Source: Chlorops oryzae
Taxonomy: Eukaryota; Arthropoda; Insecta; Diptera; Chloropidae
Length of the DNA: 64,000 nucleotides
Reading direction: 5' to 3'
NCBI GenBank assembly: GCA_020466095.1
Contig: CM035808.1
Span: forward strand, 51,038,004 to 51,102,003
Both the position numbers and the translations under genes were made by a program. This document shows positions 1-10,508 of this stretch, piece after piece. The first letter of the stretch is position 1. The number at the start of each line of letters is the position of its first letter. The notes beneath the pieces were generated by a model. It was not told where the DNA came from, did no database searches, and saw only the letters and a program-made list of their open reading frames with translations.

Positions 1-1172
1 AGATGCTCAAATGTACTCATAAATGAAGGAACATCTCTACTTTGTTGTTTGCAACTTCAATTATACCTAAAAAGGGTCATACTATAATGTTATGGCATGT
101 TTAAAAATCGCAAATTGTTCCACTTATTTTTGACAGTCAGCTGATTTTTACTCAACTTCACCACACCATTTGGAGCCATATAGCATTTTGTCAGGCTTTC
201 CCATACTGTAATACTTGGTACATACAATACTACAAGTGACACTCTAAATTTTTTAAAAATTTGCTTGTAGGTTTGAAATATGATACAAAGAAAACAGATA
301 ACCTCTTCCGAGTGTCAAAAAAATATCTACTGCGCATCTACGTCATCAAAGAGGACAGCTGTTTCGTTTGTTTACTTTTTATATGCAATTGGAAGTGAAG
401 TGAAATTTACGTGCTATTGAATTTAGAAATAAAAATGAAAATCGATGTTATATTTGGTGAAATACATACACATATGTTTGAAATTTCAACTTGTGTGGTT
501 AAAACTGCATAAAATGCTACGCAAATGATGTTTTTATAGGAAAATGCGAAATTAACACTGCCGGACAAGAAGTTAACAGTAGTGGTATTCAAGCAGATGG
601 GGCGATTGGAGTGGGCAAATTTTGCACTAGCAAATTTTGCACGTTTGCATGAACAACCCTCAGAAGAACGAGTGCAAAAATTCAACGATAAAAGCTGTTT
701 GCTTTTAAGATCCATACGGACAGTCAAACATGTTTTGTCTTTCACATTTATATTACGCAGATATAAATGATATCAAAAAATTAAGGTGCAACAATTTTTT
801 GGAAAAAAAATATTTATTTGTAAAAACGATAGTCGCATTATTAAATATAATATATGCATGGCATTCATTCAATTTCACTTGTTTTTCACTTATTGAACTT
901 TATAAATCATGGTTTTTGTATTTCTTCATACATTCATACTCATTTGACACTGTAGGGTCGTCATAGCACTCATTTGCACACAAAATCGGGCGAAGGTTGC
1001 ACATCAAAAGCGATGTGCAATAGTTGCCCAGCTGCGGAAACGATTTTCCATACAAATCAATTTGCCCAAGATGCCCACCTGCTTGAATACCACTAGTATT
1101 TGGTAGAATCCGAAAGCTGGCTTAATCGGAATTTTAGTCAACTGAAATTGCATATACATACATATATATATA
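1..1172. other. AT-rich stretch without a recognised gene
   Basis: Only short open frames without recognisable domains are present on either strand. I see no RNA gene and no clear repeat boundary before the palindromic element that starts at 1173. Confidence 0.5.
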
Positions 1173-1996
1173 TTAGCCCGGTTCGATTTGTAGGAAGTGA
1201 AAAAATTCGACAATTTCCCTATGATTTCCGTTTTCTATGGGTTATTTCAAGAAAATTTGCCCAAGGAACCATACCTCTATCGTTAAAATCGAGTCCCCTG
1301 ATTTTTGATTGAAGATTTTATTCCCAAATTGACGTTTGTTTGAAATTTTACCTACACGTTCACATCCATAACTCAAAAACTATCGATCAGATCTAATCGC
1401 CACTAGGCGCGTTGGAAAGGTGAGCTCATTCTGATCAATTTACAACCAAAAATCAACCAAAAGTTTGATAAATACTTTAATATCTCTTAATTTGAATTTT
1501 TGTAGAAAAAAAATAAAAAAAAAAAAAATCAAATAATCAACCAAATTCGATAAATTTGGGCTTAAACTCTTCGTTTTGAATTGTAAATTGAATGAAATAG
1601 TGGATTGAGCCTAAAATATGGCCATGAAAGTAATATTCTTGGACGAAATCATGAAAAAGATGGAAAAATAGTCCAAAATTTTGACAAAAATGCCCGTAAC
1701 TTTTGAACCGTTGGACCAATGTTGGAGATTTTTGGTTGTAAATTGATCAGAATGAGCTCACCTTTCCAACGCGCCTAGTGGCGATTAGATCTGATCGATA
1801 GTTTTTGAGTTATGGATGTGAACGTGTAGGTAAAATTTCAAACAAACGTCAATTTGGGAATAAAATCTTCAATCAAAAATCAGGGGACTCGATTTTAACG
1901 ATAGAGGTATGGTTCCTTGGGCAAATTTTCTTGAAATAACCCATAGAAAACGGAAATCATAGGGAAATTGTCGAAAAATAAATCGACCCGCCCTAA
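1173..1996. mobile_element. palindromic MITE with TA-rich flanks
   Basis: The left arm (about 1200-1460) reappears in reverse complement at about 1729-1977, so most of the element can fold on itself. The ends read TTAGCCCGGTTCGATTT on the left and, reversed, TTAGGGCGGGTCGATTT on the right. Both ends abut runs of TATATA, as expected for elements that duplicate TA (mariner/Tc1-like non-autonomous elements). No transposase is encoded. A corrupted echo of its distal arm seems to occur near 18240. Confidence 0.7.
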
Positions 1997-2006
1997 TATA
2001 TATATA

Positions 2007-2450
2007 TTAGGGCGGGCCAAATTTTTTGTCGATTAGACCTTCCCCCTAGCGGTGTTCTGGGGGTAATTTTAAGCAACTTTGCCGAAGGAACCATAGGTCT
2101 ATCTCGATTTTCGAGTCTCCCACTTTTCAAAAAAAGATTTTTTCCCCCTAACATTATTTTGATTCAAAATTTGATTTTTTATTTATCGTTATATTATCTT
2201 TTTTATGTGTATATGGGGGGTTTTTGGGGTCGAAAAATTCATTTCTGATCTTTAATTTTACCTATGACTACCGCCAGAGGGCGTTTCATGCATATTTTAA
2301 CCATTTTTCGTCTCTTTTCCGAGGAAAATTGCAAGTTTTTCGCTAAAATTGATCTTTATTTTATTTTTTTCTACAAAAATTCAACTTAAAAAATAAGAAC
2401 ATGTGTAAAAAATAAAAAAAATTAATGTAGTGAGAAAAAAAGCGAATTAA
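2007..2450. repeat. second, partial copy of a related TTAGGGCGGG-ended repeat
   Basis: It begins TTAGGGCGGGCC right after the TATATA run that ends the preceding MITE. Its internal order of motifs parallels that element (GGAACCATAGGTCTATC and GAGTCTCCCA beside GGAACCATACCTCTATC and GAGTCCCCTG), but the sequence is diverged. I could not place the right end. Confidence 0.45.
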
Positions 2451-2451
2451 C

Positions 2452-2709
2452 TTATTTTTGAAAGTCTTTTTTGCTTTCAAGTCTGGGGTATTTTGCACGG
2501 CTTTCTGATGTAACTGCCATAACACGGATGGAATCTTCTGTTGCTTTCGTTTCTAGCTGCTTGATAGTTGTGTGTGGTACTTTCTTCGATTTTATCGAGA
2601 TTTTGTGGCTCACTGGGATAATCTTATTCTTGCTGCATTCCGTTAGGAACGCAATGTCCTTGCTGGTTTTCGCCATAGATGTTTTTAGTTCGAAATAAAC
2701 AAACACCAA
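2452..2709 (-). pseudogene. Penelope-like element N-terminal fragment (tentative)
   Basis: An 85-residue lysine-rich frame contains DIAFLTECSKNKIIPVSHKI followed by a basic stretch. The pattern hydrophobic-FL-x2-C-x4-hydrophobic-x-P resembles, from memory of the family, the start of Penelope-like reverse transcriptases, which lies before the RT domain. No RT core follows, because the frame ends in AT-rich sequence. If the call is right, the fragment is oriented opposite to the hammerhead-like terminus at 3117, a head-to-head arrangement known for these elements. It could instead be a chance frame. Confidence 0.3.
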
Positions 2710-2785
2710 CCACCTACCTTAATGAATGGAGATAAAGGAAATATATCTTCGTGGCTGTTCAAATACCTAACCAAACACTAAGAAA

Positions 2786-2940
2786 CGCAAATTTAAAATC
2801 CAGATTTAAACAAACAAGGCCATAAAACAAAAAACGCAAATTTAAACAAACAAGGCCATAAAACCATAACCGCAAATTTAAACAAACAAGGCCATAAAAC
2901 AAAAAACGCAAATTTTTGAAAAACAAGGCCATAAAAAATC
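2786..2940. repeat. short tandem repeat, about 36-bp unit, four units
   Basis: Units share the core CGCAAATTTAAACAAACAAG followed by GCCATAAAAC. The first unit carries a small insertion and the last is diverged. Unit length drifts between about 36 and 49 bp. The array lies between the Penelope-like frame and the hammerhead-like terminus and could belong to that element. Confidence 0.75.
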
Positions 2941-3116
2941 GGATCGGACTAAACCCAAAAGTAATTGTACCTGCTACCTGCAACAATCTAGAATAGACGA
3001 AGGCCATACAAAACCCGAAGTACGCAAACCACCACCTAAAACCCACCCCTATTTAGGCCACCAATTTAGTATAAATAGGATTAAAGGTCATAGATGTATT
3101 TAGAATTAGGAATCAT

Positions 3117-3185
3117 CCTGATGAAGTCGGAAGCGAATTCGCCGAAATACGTATAGAATATACAAAATAAAGCGATTGAAATAAA
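3117..3185 (+). ncRNA. hammerhead-like core at a Penelope-like terminus
   Basis: The stretch contains CTGATGA, a short GC-containing segment with GCGAATTCGC, then GAAATACGTATAG. CTGANGA and GAAA are the two conserved boxes of the hammerhead ribozyme, and minimal hammerheads with a very short stem III are known in the terminal repeats of Penelope-like elements. It is followed by AATAAA-type sequence. A related terminus lies at about 55370. Whether stem II forms properly here is uncertain. Confidence 0.4.
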
Positions 3186-3385
3186 AGTGAAAATTCCGAA
3201 CCGTTTCATTACTTAAGTTCGTTTTTCGTTTCAAATCAAAATTTGATATTTGAATATAAAGAAAATTCTCACCATCTTTACCACTGTGTTTTTACCAATT
3301 TGTAGGTGGAAAAAATATATTCGAACCAAATGTTTTAAAATATACTCATTTCTGTTATTTTTAATTCTTTTAGTAAAAGTATACA

Positions 3386-4676
3386 ATGGATCCAAATGTA
3401 TTGCCGTCTACATCGCAATCCGCAACAACATCAACAAGTACCGAAAGTCATTTGAAGCATTTGCCTTCGCACGATGTTGCTGTTTTTGGTGCATCTTGTG
3501 ATTTGAGTGGACTCAATCTGCCAACGAAATAGGATATTTTGAAATGTTTTTTTTTTTTTCTTGGCCGAACGTGCTAAACTCCAAAACAAAATGTTTTCAT
3601 ATAAAACATTCGTACCGCACGTAACAGACAAATTGATTGAAATTTGGAGTCAACTTAATGTTAAAATTCTAAGAAAACAAAGTGTTGTTAGAAAGTTGGG
3701 TACATTGATTGACAAGTATCAAATCGAAACTAAACATCCAAAAATCGCCACATTCAGAACGTTCGTGCAATCTACAAAAGAATTATTTTACATCGGCAAA
3801 TGTCAATGTGACTTGAAGGCAGCATTATGCTCATGTGGATTGATTCCAGATCATTTGAAAGAGTTCATGCGAGATCAAAATAATGACAGAAGATTAACGA
3901 TACCGGAATTCATGCCAGAAGTTGAAGAGCCAGCACTAACGTCAACAATAATACCAACAAGCGTTGAAGAGAGCCATTCAGCATATGAAACAAGTACTGA
4001 TACAGTTGAGCCAAGTTCAGATCCACAAAATGTTCCGCCAATGATACGAGGACCGTATACTCCCAGATACGATGCTTCGAACCTCGCTGCGTTGTGTGAT
4101 CGATTTGGTGTGTCTGATAGAATAGCAGCAGCACTCGCAACATCTCTTATGCAAGACATTGACGTAAAAGATGCACATGGCAATCCTATCATCATGGATA
4201 AAAATGAAGTGCGTCGAGAGAAAGCCAAATGCAGAAAAGAATTGCTTCGTAAGCAGTATGATGCATCCAATTTGATAGCATTTTCATTCGACGGCCGAAA
4301 AAATGATGCTTGAACAATGGAAAAAATCGATGAGAAGTTCCATGCAAGGATGGTGAAAGAACCACATCTAGTTGTTTTGAAGGAACCAAATTCTCAATTG
4401 ATAGGCTACACAAAAGTCGAAAATGAAGATGCTGAACACAAGTTGATGACATTGAATGCATTCTTCGTCGAAAAAGAAATTGCTCTCGATGCATTAATCG
4501 GCATATGCTGTGATGGTGAGCCAACAAATACTGGCGTAAAAAATGGCATTTTGCGTCGATTTGAATTGCATTGCCAACAAATTTTGTTTGGTCTGAAAAT
4601 TTTTATACAGGTGTGCAATATTTTAATTGTTGTACTTTTTACAAAGTTTGAAGTATTATACACGGCTCATAATTAA
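3386..4676 (+). pseudogene. broken transposon-like protein gene, family not identified
   Basis: An open frame starts at ATG 3386, after a splice-acceptor-like pyrimidine tract ending in TTTTAG. It is closed by a TAG after about 48 codons, and a 14-T run then shifts the frame. The frame resumes at 3561 for 250 codons, meets one in-frame TGA at 4311, and continues in the same frame from 4317 to 4676. The middle part has a Cys-rich segment (KCQCDLKAALCSCG) and an acidic, Ser/Thr-rich linker. The last part contains ICCDGEPTNTG, which recalls the Asp-Gly-x-x-x-Asn-Thr-Gly motif of hAT-like or related DDE proteins in arthropod genomes. I cannot name the family. With a TAG, a T-run frameshift and a TGA, it is probably a dead copy. 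Homology seems to fade at about 4600, shortly before the LTR element at 4855. Confidence 0.5.
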
Positions 4677-4854
4677 GAACCCTGCGAAATTTTTACTCCT
4701 GGTGTTTTTCCCATATTTTAAATGATAAAAAGCGCTCTAAATTTGTACTGAAAGTGCTATTTTTTTTAACGTAGAAAAAACATGATTTTTCAATTTTTTT
4801 GTGAAATAAACTGGCCGAAATCAAATTTTTTATATTTTGATTTGAAAGATAACC

Positions 4855-7061
4855 TGTTATGGGCGTGCCTTGCCAGTTGACTGGTGTTATTGTTCGAGGT
4901 TGGACTTTTATGCTGCGCCGTGTGCACTGGCAGTTACCGGCTGCTTCAGTCAGGGGGGGGCTCTTATACGACAACATAAAGATCTAAATTGAAGTTCATG
5001 ACAGGCATCCCTTCAGAAATTTGCACACGGATTAGATGAAAGAACGAAAAAAAAAACCACCAAACCCGCTAGGAACTATTTCAAGAACAACAAGAAGGGT
5101 TATTGCCACCCATTCGAAAGAGGCCTTAACACTGATCGTAGCATCTCATGCTTTGAGCTACTCCATGCCCAACCCTGCCTTAGATTCATTAGATAGTGTT
5201 TAGAATCCCCTACAATAATACGCACCGATATTTTAAATTTCAAACCATGACAAAATTTAATTCCTCATTTTATAATATAAAAAAAATTATTCAAATATAT
5301 TCGAAATTGTTGACGTAAGCTTACATGCTACTAAGAACATTGAATTAAGAAAAGTTAGAGCAACATGCATCTACACGATTACAAAAAAATGATGTATCCC
5401 AAAAGTATAAAGGATCGGAAAATTGGTCATTTACCAGACTAGTATCACACCTACATGGAGGATTCATAAAAAAAAACAAGAAGAAAAGCGATCGTTCAAT
5501 AGCAGCAGACACACTATTGCGTTTTGTTTTCTTTTGTTTTTTTTTCTCTTTTTTTTTTTGAGTTTAACGGGAGCGACTTTACACAGTGCAACAAAAAAAT
5601 TTACACAATCCCTTTAAATTGCGGGTACAAAAAAAAATATTTTAAACGATGACTTACGTACGTAATCCGCCGGACTTACTGCTGCTTCTCGGTGAAGGCC
5701 TTCCAATCGAGCTGCCACAGCGACGAGTGTACGGAGTCAATTTCGCGGAGCTAGATATGGGAATTCAAGTTAATTAGCTAAGGGCCAAGACCAAGAATTG
5801 TTTTTTTTTTTTTCTTTTTTTTTTCTTTTATACTTTGGGATTACCTTTGGGGATGCACTTTACTGAATAAAACCTACGCTAGAGGAAAAATCGACTCTTA
5901 GGCACAAAACGATTCCGATTCTCCGAGCTCAGGGCAGAATCCGTTCTGAAGACCGATCCGAACTGCGCGACCACATCGGAGGAAGCACTGCATGTGAGCA
6001 CCACGTCGCCACGCGGCTTCGACTCCAAGATCAAGTTCCTCGGAGTACTCGGATAGGCACTCAGCGTGAACCAGATTCCACAAAGGCCAACAAGGACGCA
6101 CTTCAGACGAACAACGTGAGGGCGACAGACACGTGATATAAATCTTCACACCAACAATGTGCGAACAAATTTTGACTTCCGGAACAAAATAGTTGGCCCG
6201 GGAGCCAAATGTGGTCCCCAGGCGCTCAAAATAAAGCAAATATTCGCGACGACAACTCTCCAATCCAGGATGGACACGGATAAGATGCACCTATCAGAAA
6301 TAAAAAAAATTCTATCACCATGCCCTTATTCTTCGGCGCACCATTCACTTACGTTTTTTTTCTTTTCTTTTCTTTCTTTTTTTTTTTTTCCCCAAAGGAG
6401 AACTTTACGTTTGGATCCTTTTCTTAGGAGCAGGAAATGGAGACGCAACAAGATCGAATTTAGACAATTAAATTGAGTTTCTAGTCTTTTTAGTTAGGTA
6501 TTTAAATTATAATATTTGGTAAATCTGCTTTTTTTTTTCCAAAAAAAAGACTTAAAATTTTATGCACAAATTTGTTTTTTCGATCTTACTCGTTGCGCTG
6601 GCTGAAGAAAGTGAGCCAATTTAGTTCCAAGATTTGACATTTATACTTGGCTATTGGAAGTTTATATTCCAATTCAGCAATTAGAATAGTTCGCGTAAAC
6701 CGGTTTTGAAAACCTATGAGCATGTATAAGTAGGGCAGGTATAAACCCAAAAAAACGCAGGTGCATGGTAAAGGGGCTTATCGTGTTTCTTTGCTCGAGA
6801 CAGTACTGATTTTTGCAGGACAGCCTTGATTTGCTATTGTACTGCAATATGATCAATTAAAAGTAGGCAGCCTAAGTCATTGTCGGACAAACGAATGAAG
6901 ATGCAAGTGAAATAAAATACCGCTTATGTGTATTTCCACTAAGCTGAATGCCTATGGATGTACATATGTTTGAATTTTTTTTTTTTTTTTTGTTTTCTTT
7001 TATGATAGTTTTGTGCTCAGTTATGTTTGTGAGAAAGAATGTTCCTCTGCAACCCAGCACA
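4855..7061 (-). mobile_element. 3' LTR (LTR 1) of the compound Gypsy/Ty3 element
   Basis: This 2207-bp LTR begins TGTTATGGGC on the plus strand and ends CCCAGCACA. The left flank is AACC (4851-4854), and the same four bases follow LTR 3 at 24311-24314, so they are the target duplication. The right end was fixed by that same outer boundary. The element is oriented on the minus strand, so this is its 3' LTR, with pol ending 87 bp inside. The LTR holds three long pyrimidine runs (about 5530, 5800 and 6360) and a GC-richer island (about 5890-6290) with a 130-codon minus-strand frame of unknown meaning. It is unusually long for a Gypsy-type LTR. Confidence 0.85.
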
Positions 7062-7148
7062 CCACAAGTTTTGAGGATAGCCCAGAAAGCAGCGGAATAC
7101 GAAAAACTTGAAAGAGGGTTGAAAGGGATAATAATGATGACCTTAAAT

Positions 7149-10100
7149 TTACGTCTTCCGTATTTGGATGTCTTTTTGATGATAATATTCTTTGCGTTTA
7201 GTTTCTTCATCCTCCAATTCGTAAATACAATTGCCCTTGACACCAATTATTCGAGCTTTAATAAATTTTGGGGCGAGTTTGGCACAAAATTTTTTTGAAG
7301 CATCACTCAAGACAAAGTTTCGCCTATACACTAAATCTCCTATTTTAAATGTATGCTTAGAACTTCTAAGGTTATATCGCTTAGCAGCATTCTCAAAAGC
7401 GTTTTGGATATTTTCGGCTAGGCCTTGTCGTATGAGCGTTAGGTGATCTTCTCTGTTCAATTGCTCCCCATCGAAAAAGTTTAACGCTTTTATTAAATCG
7501 TACTCTTTGCCATGTGAAACCATAGACTGGCCGAAAAGAGCGAAATAGGGTGTACAACCAATAGCTTGATGGAACGAGCTTCGCAAAGATTCTGCAATAT
7601 CGAAAAGATAACGGTCCCAGGTTGTCTGATCTTTGCCAATATACGTCCGAATACCAGCAACTATTGAGCGATTTACGCGCTCGCTCGCATTGGCCTGTGG
7701 ACTATATAGAGCGGTTAGAACATGCTTTACTCCTTTTTCCATCAAAAAGTTTTTGAACTGAGTGGATTTAAACTGCTTACCATTATCGCTTATAAGAATT
7801 TCGGGTGTGCCAAAGACTGGAAATACAAATTCTGATAAGTAATCGGTGACTACGTTGGTAGTGAACTTTCTAACAGGCTTTAGTAAGGGAAATTTCGTAA
7901 GGTAATCTAAAACGATAAATATGCCAATGTTACCGTTTCGGCTTCTCGGATATGGACCAAGAAAATCGACGTAAATCTTTTGAAATGGCCGTTGAGCCTT
8001 AAATTGACCTTGCATTGGAGGTCGAAGATGGGTGTTGGGTGATTTATTTTTGTGGCAACTATCACATTTCGCAATGAAATCTTTTACTTCGGTGGCCATG
8101 TGTGGCCAGTACATGTTTCGGCGTAGACGTTCCAAAGTTTTTGCGATTCCGCCATGACATTTGTTAGGCTGGGTGTGTGCGTTTTGGATGACTTCATTAA
8201 TTAACCCTTCAGGTACCCACAATTTCCAATTTGAAGCTTCGCGGGCTGGATCACCATTTGCAAACTCAATACGCTTGTAAATATGGTTATCTAAAATTTT
8301 TAAATCAGGTAAACGGGATTGATTTTCGCGAATATAATTTTTAAGATTGATATACTCTTCCGATAGAAATTTATCTGATTCTAAATCGATAACAGGCGTA
8401 AATAGAATTTCGGAAATTTCGTCAAAGTTTTGGCGTGAAAGGGTATCGGGTACAACGTTTTGAGATCCTCTGCGGTGCTCTATCTTGAATCTAAATCCTT
8501 GTAGTTTCAAAGACCATCGGGCCAAGCGTCCCGAGAGATCAGGTTGTTTCATGAGCCATTGAAGGCTAGCATGATCGGTTACAATTTTGAAGTCCTGGCC
8601 TTCGACGTAGGCCCTGAATTTCTTCAAAGCTAAGACGGCAGCCAAGCACTCCAATTCCGTAACGCTGTAGTTTGCCTGTGCCTTATTTAACTTGTGGGAA
8701 AAATAAGCCACTGGCAATTCCTCACCTGCCTCATTTTCCTGAGCCAACACTGCACCCACTCCTAGTTTGCTCGCATCGCACTGTAAAATAAATTCTCTTG
8801 TGTAATCGGGGCTAATAAGAAGAGGGTCAGAAGAAAGTTCCTTTTTGAGACTATCAAACGCGCGTTGAGCATCTACGTTCCACTGGAACTTTTTCCCTTT
8901 TCTTAGAAGGTCAGTTAGGGGAGCTGTCAGTTCCGCGAAATTTTTAACAAATCTACGGTACCAACCAGCCATCCCTAAAAATCTCCTAAGCTGTTTAACA
9001 GTTTTCGGCTCTGGGTAATTTTCGACGGCCGCTACTTTGTCGGGATCGGTGCGCAGTGTACCGTTGCCGACGATATATCCTAAGTATCGTACTTGTTTTA
9101 TGCAGAATTTGCTCTTTTGGACGTTTATAGTTAATCCCGCTCTTCTCAAATGTAAAGCAACTTCGGTCAAAACGTGCATGTGACGATCGAAGGAGTCAGA
9201 GACAATCAGCAGATCGTCTAAATAAACGAAAACTTCGCATTTGAGACCAGCAGGAATAACTCGATCCATTAGTCTGCACAACGCCTGCGGTGCGTTGCAT
9301 AGACCGAAAGGCATGACACAATACCGATACAGTGGTCTGTTCGGCACAGTAAAACAAGTTAAATCACGGGATTCCATGTCCAAAGGGATTTGCCAAAATG
9401 CCCGCCGCAAGTCTAACGACGTTATGAAGGAAGCTTTGGGTAGTCGGCTAAGGATGCCCTCAATGTGGGGTAACGGATAAGCATCCTTTACGGTCATACT
9501 ATTGACCACTCGGGAGTCCAAACATAACCGGACCTTGTTTGGTTTTTTAACCAAGACTATTGGACTAGACCACGGACTGTTAGGAGCCTCCTCAATAACG
9601 CCTAGGCGGATCATTTCGTCTATTTCGTCATGGACTACTTTTTCTATTGCGGGCGATATAGGGAAATAACGTTGTTTTACAGGACGCGAATTTGGTTCTA
9701 GTAGGATTTTGTAGCTCAACAAATTCGTTTTTCCTAGACCTTCGTTTTCGTAAGATGGGAAAATATTTTTGACAGAATCTAAGCGCTGGTTTTGTGACTC
9801 AGAGAGAGAAATCGCGTTTTCATCATATAGAGGCTTTATCTCTAAAGCTGCAATCAACCCAGTTGCGATTTTAAAACGACTCCAGAAATCCACCCCCAAA
9901 ATGACTTCGTTTACAATGCTGGGTACAACAAAAAACCGTATCGAATGGGTTTCATCTCTAAACGTAACAGGAAAGTCAATCGTACCAAAAACTACTTGCG
10001 TTTTGTTATCGGCAGTACGTACGGTGGTAGTTATTTTTTTAAACTGTGAGTTTTTTGAAATTTCTAACGCAATATTTCCGCCTAAACAAGAAACTTCAGC

Positions 10101-10508
10101 ACCGCTGTCTAACAACGCTAAGTACTTTTTCTTATCAATAGTTATTTCGGCGTACGGTCGGAAATCGTTTTCTTTATGGACTATAGAAGAAATGAAGAGA
10201 CTTAAACATTTAAGGTTGCATTTTACTCTTTTCCAAAATCGTTGAATACGTTCTTTACTTCGTTTCAACTTCTTAACATTACTATTATCAAAAATTTCTT
10301 TTCTTTTTTGAAGATACGCTTTCAATCTTGTTTCATAAGGAATAATATTATGGAACTTCGGAATTTCTTTATTTAGATTTAAATTGAAATTAGAGTCGGT
10401 GGAACTGTCATAATTAGAATCGAGGTTAGAAAAAGGCTTTGGATTGTCTAGTCTTGGCGAAGGTTCTTGTTTGAGCCTTCGCTCGCCTTTAAGTTTTCCG
10501 AACACTTT
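7149..10508 (-). CDS. pol: Pol polyprotein of Gypsy/Ty3 LTR retrotransposon, copy 1 (protease-RT-RNase H-integrase)
   Basis: A continuous frame of about 1118 residues has all the expected domains in order. A retropepsin motif LLDSGAEVS lies near residue 133. The reverse transcriptase has the active-site YLDD near residue 428, RNase H contains LQCDAS near 577, an HHCC zinc finger sits at about 775-815, and the integrase catalytic residues fall in VDFLG, SDNGKQF and NASERVNR. Domain order RT-RNaseH-IN identifies Gypsy/Ty3 (Metaviridae). There is no env; the stop is 87 bp from the LTR. The frame has no useful ATG at its start: it opens just after a TAA at 10509-10511 and overlaps the end of gag by about 60 nt in the -1 frame, so Pol is probably made by ribosomal frameshifting. 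The nearest slippery-like run in the overlap is GGAAAAC, which is not a perfect canonical heptamer. No internal stop or frameshift is seen, so this copy could be functional. Confidence 0.92.
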   Translation of the reverse strand, partial: KVFGKLKGERRLKQEPSPRLDNPKPFSNLDSNYDSSTDSNFNLNLNKEIPKFHNIIPYETRLKAYLQKRKEIFDNSNVKKLKRSKERIQRFWKRVKCNLKCLSLFISSIVHKENDFRPYAEITIDKKKYLALLDSGAEVSCLGGNIALEISKNSQFKKITTTVRTADNKTQVVFGTIDFPVTFRDETHSIRFFVVPSIVNEVILGVDFWSRFKIATGLIAALEIKPLYDENAISLSESQNQRLDSVKNIFPSYENEGLGKTNLLSYKILLEPNSRPVKQRYFPISPAIEKVVHDEIDEMIRLGVIEEAPNSPWSSPIVLVKKPNKVRLCLDSRVVNSMTVKDAYPLPHIEGILSRLPKASFITSLDLRRAFWQIPLDMESRDLTCFTVPNRPLYRYCVMPFGLCNAPQALCRLMDRVIPAGLKCEVFVYLDDLLIVSDSFDRHMHVLTEVALHLRRAGLTINVQKSKFCIKQVRYLGYIVGNGTLRTDPDKVAAVENYPEPKTVKQLRRFLGMAGWYRRFVKNFAELTAPLTDLLRKGKKFQWNVDAQRAFDSLKKELSSDPLLISPDYTREFILQCDASKLGVGAVLAQENEAGEELPVAYFSHKLNKAQANYSVTELECLAAVLALKKFRAYVEGQDFKIVTDHASLQWLMKQPDLSGRLARWSLKLQGFRFKIEHRRGSQNVVPDTLSRQNFDEISEILFTPVIDLESDKFLSEEYINLKNYIRENQSRLPDLKILDNHIYKRIEFANGDPAREASNWKLWVPEGLINEVIQNAHTQPNKCHGGIAKTLERLRRNMYWPHMATEVKDFIAKCDSCHKNKSPNTHLRPPMQGQFKAQRPFQKIYVDFLGPYPRSRNGNIGIFIVLDYLTKFPLLKPVRKFTTNVVTDYLSEFVFPVFGTPEILISDNGKQFKSTQFKNFLMEKGVKHVLTALYSPQANASERVNRSIVAGIRTYIGKDQTTWDRYLFDIAESLRSSFHQAIGCTPYFALFGQSMVSHGKEYDLIKALNFFDGEQLNREDHLTLIRQGLAENIQNAFENAAKRYNLRSSKHTFKIGDLVYRRNFVLSDASKKFCAKLAPKFIKARIIGVKGNCIYELEDEETKRKEYYHQKDIQIRKT

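Noticed and set aside
2786..2940. Possible CRISPR-like array
   Set aside because: Units are directly adjacent without unique spacers and the context is a eukaryotic genome; it is an ordinary tandem repeat.
5898..6290. 130-codon minus-strand frame inside the LTR (also at 13878-14270)
   Set aside because: Conserved only because both LTR copies are nearly identical; no recognisable domain. Mentioned as a curiosity of the LTR, not called as a gene.
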